Of a stretch of DNA of 64,000 bases, positions 59,500 to 64,000 are shown in pieces. The stretch comes from Marinobacter iranensis. GTDB lineage: Bacteria > Pseudomonadota > Gammaproteobacteria > Pseudomonadales > Oleiphilaceae. The DNA lies in contig NZ_JANCMW010000005.1 in assembly GCF_029207565.1 (NCBI RefSeq), forward strand, positions 202,695-266,694. Direction: 5' to 3'. The notes under the pieces were generated by a model. That model was not told the DNA's origin, did not search any database, and saw nothing but the letters and a program-made list of their open reading frames with translations. Every line of letters begins with the position of its first letter. The first letter of the stretch is position 1. The translations under genes and the position numbers were made by a program.

Positions 59500-59557
59500 C
59501 GTCAGCCGGACCGGTTTGTTTCGCTACGCTCCACAAACCGACCGCATCGCGTTAGGT
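59488..59557 (+). other. attC site of cassette B
   Basis: ATCTAAC to GTTAGGT, both perfect to the RYYYAAC/GTTRRRY consensus, about 70 bases. Inner arms CGGTTTGT and ACAAACCG pair exactly. The stop of cassette B is inside it. Confidence 0.92.
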
Positions 59558-59562
59558 ACCAC

Positions 59563-60168
59563 ATGAAATTTTACGACCACAGAATCGAAAGCGGAGATTC
59601 ATTCAGTGATCGAATCGGGCCGCCAGATGAGTTCGACGCTGGTATGGGAAGAGTGGTCGAGTCTTTTTCATTCCTAGAGGGTAGTCTCCGAAATCTCATT
59701 ACTCTGCTTCTGGACGTCTCCAACGAAATTGGAATGATCATCACCGCAGAGCTCTCCTATAAGGGGTTGATCCACCTCGCTTCCTCACTGTTTAAATACA
59801 AAAATGCGCGAGGGGATTTTCACGTTGAAGGTGAGGACTGCGCAGACAGGTTTAAAGAGTTGATGTCACTTTGCAGCCAAGCGGAGGAGCTTAGGAACAG
59901 AATTGTTCATTCCTCATATGTTAGTAGCTTCCGTGTAAAGACCACAGCTAAAGCAAAGGCAGGATTAAAGACGGTTGTTGAAAATATCGACGCTGATAAA
60001 TTACTGGATATCGCTGACTTCATAGTCGCTGTCGGCATGGATGTTGAGCAGTTACCGGGGCATTTAAATCTGGCTACCAGCATCAGCGCCCAGGGAGGAG
60101 AGGTTCGGTATTACAACGGTGATGAATGCATCGCGGTTTTTGGACAGAACTTCGAGGCTGATACCTAA
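59563..60168 (+). CDS. Cassette C: protein with R-x4-H motif, unknown function
   Basis: 201 residues, mostly helical. ELRNRIVHSSYVS (about 112-124) carries an RN-x3-H pattern like that of HEPN-type RNases. N-terminal half (VVESFSFLEGSLRNLITLLLD) looks like the antiparallel helices of such folds. I do not recognise a named family. The ATG at 59563 comes 6 bases after the attC, with little room for a ribosome site (TAGGTACC). The stop overlaps the next attC. Confidence 0.7.
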   Translation: MKFYDHRIESGDSFSDRIGPPDEFDAGMGRVVESFSFLEGSLRNLITLLLDVSNEIGMIITAELSYKGLIHLASSLFKYKNARGDFHVEGEDCADRFKELMSLCSQAEELRNRIVHSSYVSSFRVKTTAKAKAGLKTVVENIDADKLLDIADFIVAVGMDVEQLPGHLNLATSISAQGGEVRYYNGDECIAVFGQNFEADT

Positions 60169-60247
60169 CCAGTGCATTAAATTCGTTCCGGCCCAATGGG
60201 CCTCCACCGGACGCCCTAGTCGGGCTCCGTTTATGCAAGCGTTAGGC
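60163..60247 (+). other. attC site of cassette C
   Basis: ACCTAAC to GTTAGGC, both perfect to consensus, about 85 bases. Outer arms TGCATTAA and TTTATGCA pair, and CCGGCCC / GGGCC-type inner repeats are present. The stop of cassette C is inside it. Confidence 0.92.
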
Positions 60248-60265
60248 TTTTCAGTAGGAGGATAT

Positions 60266-61168
60266 GTGCCTGTTTCTCAGACAGTAAGGCGTTCAGTGTG
60301 GGTCCGTGACGCAGGGTGCTGTGCTATTTGTCGTGAACGAGTTTACTTGGACCCATCCGACGAAATGCCTGCTCAATTCCGAGGGGAGGTTGCACATATT
60401 GTCGGCGAGCGTCCGGATGGTCCGCGTGGTGAGTCGGAACTTCCCCTACAGCAGAGAAATCACGAGAGTAATCTCGTTCTGCTCTGCTTCAATCATCACA
60501 ATGAGATCGATGGGAATGTGCAGCAGTATCCTGTTAACCGCCTTTACTCTATTAAGGCAGCGCACAAATCTTGGGTAACGGACCGCCTAACCCTTGAGGC
60601 TCCATGGCAAACTACTCTGCATAATTTTTATTATTTAAATGTCCCGCGACTCCAAGTCCTCTCAGCTATTTCTGGCGCTTCTCTGGATCTTTCTCGATAC
60701 GGACAGGTGGTGGCGTTGCATGAGATGGGTTGGGAGCTTGGCGGTCTTATGGCAGGTTTCCAACAACTACTTGAACAGGTCGAACTCAAGGCAATCCCCA
60801 TGCGCAATGCGCTGTCATTGGGCTCCGATGCTCGCGGATTGATCGTTTCATTTGATGATAGATTTCGCACTAAAAATATTACGATGCCTCAAACGACGGA
60901 AGAGTACCGCACTGCTGTACGAGGAGATCTCCAAACTGATCCGCAAATTTATTTGAGAGCTAATGAAAGGAAGATAACCATGGTGGTCGATCCGAGGTGG
61001 ATTACCACGACTACAGCTTTTGTTCAGTTTCGGCCTTCGGGAGGACAAAACCAATTCGCTGGATTAGGGCTCGTGAATGCGGTAGGTGACGACTCGATGA
61101 GCATTACACCTTTGGTTATTGGCTTGCCGTCAAACCCATTCATGGAGGCGTTATACAGTAATGCCTAA
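60266..61168 (+). CDS. Cassette D: HNH endonuclease domain protein
   Basis: 300 residues from a GTG start at 60266, preceded by GTAGGAGG at 4 bases; longer frames from 60119 run back through cassette C and the attC and are rejected. An HNH module fills about 5-110: RRSVWVRDAGCCAICRERVY with a C-x2-C zinc pair, the catalytic AHIV, and LLCFNHHNEIDG with the last Cys-His residues. The C-terminal 190 residues are a beta-rich domain I do not recognise (TEEYRTAVRGDLQTDPQIYL). HNH cassettes are plausible phage-defence or mobile-element nucleases. The stop lies in the left arm of the split attC. Confidence 0.82.
   Translation: MPVSQTVRRSVWVRDAGCCAICRERVYLDPSDEMPAQFRGEVAHIVGERPDGPRGESELPLQQRNHESNLVLLCFNHHNEIDGNVQQYPVNRLYSIKAAHKSWVTDRLTLEAPWQTTLHNFYYLNVPRLQVLSAISGASLDLSRYGQVVALHEMGWELGGLMAGFQQLLEQVELKAIPMRNALSLGSDARGLIVSFDDRFRTKNITMPQTTEEYRTAVRGDLQTDPQIYLRANERKITMVVDPRWITTTTAFVQFRPSGGQNQFAGLGLVNAVGDDSMSITPLVIGLPSNPFMEALYSNA
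61163..61168 (+). other. Left half of the split attC of cassette D
   Basis: GCCTAA, the start of an inverse core site (RYYYAAC) that is interrupted by the group II intron. The rest resumes at 63127. Removal of the intron restores GCCTAAC...GTTAGCC of about 70 bases. Confidence 0.75.
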
Positions 61169-63126
61169 TCGGGTAGCCGGGGGTATCTAACCCCCAGCCC
61201 CCACAACACCCTGCACCGATGCGTCGGACCGACGGCTCCGCACAGGGCGTTTCACCGGGAATGGTGAAGCTTGATCCATCCATCGCGCAGTGATGCCAAT
61301 CCCTCGGCTTTCAGGTAGTCATTAGACAGTGCCTGTTGAATACCCGGTGTCTTCGAGCTGCGCCAGGGTCCTTTGCTGGTGATGCCACACGCTACGGCCG
61401 ATTGCACGTGAACGCCCAGCTTCATCAGGCTCCTGACTTTGGTTCGCGGCTTGCGCCACTGTCGCCAGTAGGCCATTCGCACGCGGCGACGAATCCAGTG
61501 ATCCAGATCGCAGCAGCGTTGGTAGCCGGTGGCGATGCCAAAGTAGTTGATCCAGCCCCGAAGGTACTGGCTTACCTTGAAAAGCTGGTAGTGCATCGAC
61601 ACACCCCAATTCCGATTCGTCAGTTCCCGGATACGTTGCTTGAACTTGCGCAGCGTGTCCGGGTGCCAATGGATCTGGGTTCCCTTGAAGGTAAAGCCCA
61701 GGAACTTGCTGTCATTGGTTCTGACCACCCGGCTCTTGGTGGTGTTGACCGTCAATTTCAGGCGGTGTTCGAGGAAGTGGCTGATGCTGGCCAGCACCCG
61801 GTCGCCCGCGCGGCGGCTGTTCACCACAATGGTGAAGTCGTCCGCGTAGCGGGCAAACCGATGGCCCCGCCGTTCCAGTTCTTTATCCAGCGGGTCGAGC
61901 ATAATGTTGGCCAGCAGGGGTGACAATGGGCCACCCTGTGGGACACCTTCCCGACTCTCCAGATAGAGCTGGTTATCGATAATCCCAGCTCGCAGATACC
62001 GGGCAATCAGTCCCAGCAAACGCTTGTCCCGAACTTTATAGCCCAGGTGTGTCATCAGCAGGTGGTGATTGACCCGGTCGAAGAACTTCGACAGGTCCAC
62101 ATCCACGGTGAAGCGTCGCCCTTCCTTGAGAACGCTTTGTACCCGTCGCACCGCCTGGTGCGCGTTCCGCCCCGGACGGAAGCCGTAGCTGTCCGCTGAG
62201 AATCCCGGGTCGAACAGGGGCATCAGGATCTGGGCAGTGGCTTGCTGAATCACCCGGTCTGTCACCGTCGGGATGCCAAGCTGGCGCTTGCCACCGTCCG
62301 GTTTGTCGATCTCAACCCGCCGCACCGGCGCTGGTTGATAATCGCCCGAGCGAATCGACTGCTGGACCACACTCCAATGGCCGCCCTTTACCCAGGCGGG
62401 AAAATCCTTGATGGTCATGCCATCGATACCCGCCGCTCCCTTATTGGCTCGAACCTGCTTCCAGGCTTGTTGTAGATTAGCCCGGTGCAGGTGCAGTACC
62501 GCATCGAGTAGATCTTCACTAAAGGCTGGCTTCGTGACCGTACGCTGAGTCACGTCATTGCCGGGCGGCATTCGTGCGTTCAAGTCGGTCAAGGCTCCTC
62601 CTTTATTTCCGGTGTTAGGCCCTTCACCCTGTCCCGACCATTACGACGGGCGTTTGGCTACTATGGCCGCTGCTGACTTCTGCTCAATCACCGGTGGGGT
62701 TACCCCATCGGCGCTATCGGTGTCCATCTCATTCGCTCGCAACCGCCGATGGCAACGGCTGCGCCCAGGCTTGATCGACCAGGAGCCTGACTGGTCATTG
62801 ACCGATCGCCCGTTGAGCAGATCTCCCCAGATAAGAGCACAAACTTTCCCTGCACAACTGCATCATTTACGGTGGCCGTTAGATCACATGGCTTCGTTGT
62901 CTTGTGCCAACTCGCCTTCAGCCTACGCCTCGTATGATGTTCTTGTTCATCAGCTCGCAGTTTTGCTAGCGGCTTACTTCCGGCCGGCGCTCCGGAGACC
63001 GCTCCTCACGGATCGGCCCTTGCCATTCGCTAGTGGTTAGCGTTCAATCGGGTAAAACCCATTGAATGGTGATCTTCCCACAGGGGACTTTCACCCCATT
63101 AGTTCATGCCCATGCTGGGCGTACAC
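61169..63126 (-). mobile_element. Group II intron of IIC-attC type
   Basis: About 1.96 kb inserted in the bottom strand of an attC site. The 5' end reads GTGTACGCCC on the minus strand from 63126, followed by the domain I start GAACTAATGGGGTGAAAGT. The 3' end is near 61169 after a GGGGG-loop-CCCCC hairpin fitting domain VI; ends are certain to one or two bases only. It encodes a maturase without an endonuclease domain, as class C introns do. IIC-attC introns are known to target the attC bottom strand. Regions 62593-63126 and 61169-61251 are intron RNA without other genes. Confidence 0.82.
61252..62592 (-). CDS. Group II intron reverse transcriptase/maturase
   Basis: 446 residues. Reverse-transcriptase fingers and palm with GIDGMTIKDF, LGIPTVTDRVIQQATAQ, SYGFRPGRNAHQAVR, VDVDLSKFFDRVNH and the catalytic YADD (about 249-252). 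Maturase (X) domain and GIIM-like end follow (about 330-440). No En domain. The start is a TTG at 62592 placed 5 bases after AAAGGAGGAG, the best ribosome site in the region; an ATG 21 bases in (62571) is the alternative. It reads against the cassette genes. Confidence 0.92.
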   Translation of the reverse strand: MTDLNARMPPGNDVTQRTVTKPAFSEDLLDAVLHLHRANLQQAWKQVRANKGAAGIDGMTIKDFPAWVKGGHWSVVQQSIRSGDYQPAPVRRVEIDKPDGGKRQLGIPTVTDRVIQQATAQILMPLFDPGFSADSYGFRPGRNAHQAVRRVQSVLKEGRRFTVDVDLSKFFDRVNHHLLMTHLGYKVRDKRLLGLIARYLRAGIIDNQLYLESREGVPQGGPLSPLLANIMLDPLDKELERRGHRFARYADDFTIVVNSRRAGDRVLASISHFLEHRLKLTVNTTKSRVVRTNDSKFLGFTFKGTQIHWHPDTLRKFKQRIRELTNRNWGVSMHYQLFKVSQYLRGWINYFGIATGYQRCCDLDHWIRRRVRMAYWRQWRKPRTKVRSLMKLGVHVQSAVACGITSKGPWRSSKTPGIQQALSNDYLKAEGLASLRDGWIKLHHSR

Positions 63127-63189
63127 AACGCGTCCACGGGACCGGTTTTCCGCTGCCGCTCCAAACCGGCCCATTACGCAGGCGTTAGC
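63127..63189 (+). other. Right half of the split attC of cassette D
   Basis: Continues the attC after the intron: AACGCGTCC..., inner arms CCGGTTT and AAACCGG, ending GGCGTTAGCC (core 6 of 7). With the left half it makes a normal attC. Confidence 0.78.
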
Positions 63190-63205
63190 CGCTTTGGGGG
63201 TGATC

Positions 63206-63901
63206 GTGACATTCATACTCAATATTCTGCACAGAGACATGTCCATTCTGGCGGCGGATCGAAAGGCGATAGCCGGAGAGCTGGAAGCGGCAGCGCACGC
63301 CATGAGTGCTTCTGCTGAGGTTCGCGATTTCAACAAGATCACTCTAAATTCGAGCATATGTCTTGCTGTAGGAATTTCGGGGAATACACATGAGCATTAC
63401 TACTTGCCAGAAATCAGTTTGAGCGCCAGCGTTAATGATGTGCTCTCTAAGATTCGAAAGAACATGGAATACGTTCTTCGAGTCAACAAGCGATCTGGGC
63501 TGAAGTCTCTGTCTCCGTTCATGGTAAATCAGTGCATTGCAACGTTCTTTGACAAAGACGCGGACATGTACTGCACAAACACCTTTCTCTTTAGCCCGGT
63601 TCAAAATCAAACTCGCCTGCATTCGGGCGGCGAAGTGGCGAAAATCTTCTATGCCGGCTCGGGAAGCAAGTATTTCGAGGAGGCGGTCGGCATGGAATGT
63701 ATAGAATCATTTCTCTCCTCCACTAAAAACTCATGTACCCCAGCGGAGTGCGTACCCTGGATGCAAGATGCATATGAGAGGGTTAGCGCCAGAGATAACT
63801 ACTCTGGCTCCGGGGCAATGTTTGTTGTGTCAACCAGGTCAAATCCAAGGTTTTCTGAATGGAACGCGGCTATCAATTCGCTGCAGGCGCGACGGCCCTG
63901 A
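63206..63901 (+). CDS. Cassette E: Ntn-hydrolase/proteasome-beta-like protein
   Basis: 231 residues from a GTG at 63206 (GGGGG 5-9 bases upstream); GTG 63200 and ATG 63239 are alternatives, and a longer frame from 63062 runs back through the attC and intron. With this start the protein begins Met-Thr, and residues MTFILNILHRDMSILAADRK fit the start of proteasome beta subunits: Thr1, a D-x6-LAADR strand turn with Asp at position 17. The following KITLNSSICLAVGISG resembles the next strand. No known family is recognised over the rest. The resemblance is by eye and only over about 60 residues; it may be chance. The next attC is not visible before the second intron. Confidence 0.6.
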   Translation: MTFILNILHRDMSILAADRKAIAGELEAAAHAMSASAEVRDFNKITLNSSICLAVGISGNTHEHYYLPEISLSASVNDVLSKIRKNMEYVLRVNKRSGLKSLSPFMVNQCIATFFDKDADMYCTNTFLFSPVQNQTRLHSGGEVAKIFYAGSGSKYFEEAVGMECIESFLSSTKNSCTPAECVPWMQDAYERVSARDNYSGSGAMFVVSTRSNPRFSEWNAAINSLQARRP

Positions 63902-63924
63902 CGGGCCGCGGCCTGAGCTCAAAC

Positions 63925-64000
63925 GTGTGTGCCGGGCATGGCACAGAACTAGGGAGGTGAAAGTCCTCCTGCCAGGTGTTCGCAGAGCCGAAGGCTAGGA
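63925..64000 (+). mobile_element. Second group II intron, 5' end only
   Basis: From GTGTGTGCCGGGCATGGCAC the sequence aligns with the 5' end of the first intron (GTGTACGCCCAGCATGGGC): a short stem around GGCAT, then GAACTAGGGAGGTGAAAGT against GAACTAATGGGGTGAAAGT. It runs on the plus strand, opposite to the first intron, and leaves the window after 76 bases. It starts 24 bases after the cassette E stop, near a GGCCCTGACGGGCC hairpin. Confidence 0.65.

Noticed and set aside
62558..63040. 160-residue frame on the plus strand inside the intron
   Set aside because: Lies opposite the intron 5' region and has no motif; the sequence is explained as structured intron RNA.
58083..63901. CRISPR array
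   Set aside because: The repeats here are attC sites of differing length and sequence between genes, not short identical repeats with regular spacers; no cas genes are seen.

Overview
The window looks like a chromosomal segment of a marine gammaproteobacterium of the Marinobacter type. The gene order der-bamB-yfgM-hisS-ispG-rodZ-pilF-rlmN-ndk ... iscS-iscR-cysE-trmJ-suhB-secF-secD-yajC-tgt-queA is the one known from Pseudomonas and its relatives. A complete polar-type flagellar rod/hook operon with sigma-54-like promoters and a split B12-dependent ribonucleotide reductase point the same way. The genus is inferred from gene content; no database search was possible.

Layout. 1-5296 (+): a PAS/GGDEF/EAL signalling protein cut by the window edge, then the acetate pair ackA-pta. 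5321-18065 (-): a long housekeeping block for ribosome assembly (der), outer-membrane biogenesis (bamB, yfgM), histidyl-tRNA synthesis, isoprenoids (ispG), cell shape and pili (rodZ, pilF), rRNA/tRNA methylation (rlmN, trmJ), nucleotide balance (ndk), a reduced iron-sulfur locus (iscS, iscR) and cysE. 18238-24796: a suhB homologue whose catalytic residues are gone (+), then secF, secD, yajC, tgt, queA and tRNA-Leu(CAA) (-). 24879-36209 (-): flgBCDEFGHIJKL in one run, with candidate sigma-54 promoters before flgB and flgF. 36413-54354: mixed genes, including a nitroreductase, a Mpo1-like membrane protein, a membrane class III cyclase, queF, a YadG/YadH-type ABC exporter, lipoproteins, a degenerate HD-GYP protein, PilZ, an iron ABC importer without its ATPase, a thioesterase, an acyl-CoA synthetase, a TrpX-type ABC importer and a secreted DUF6160-like protein. 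54355-57810 (+): nrdJa-nrdJb behind a promoter with candidate NrdR boxes and a long structured leader.

57811-64000 is accessory DNA: an integron cassette array (attC sites at about 58775, 59488, 60163 and a fourth split one) with no integrase gene in view. Five cassettes encode two DUF4145-like zinc-ribbon proteins, a protein with an R-x4-H motif, an HNH nuclease, and a protein whose first residues resemble a proteasome beta subunit (Thr directly after the start, LAADR motif). The fourth attC is interrupted on its bottom strand by a group IIC-attC type intron of about 1.96 kb with its own reverse transcriptase. A second group II intron 5' end, in the opposite orientation, begins about 75 bases before the window ends. 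This region is the most promising for undescribed biology, possibly phage defence.
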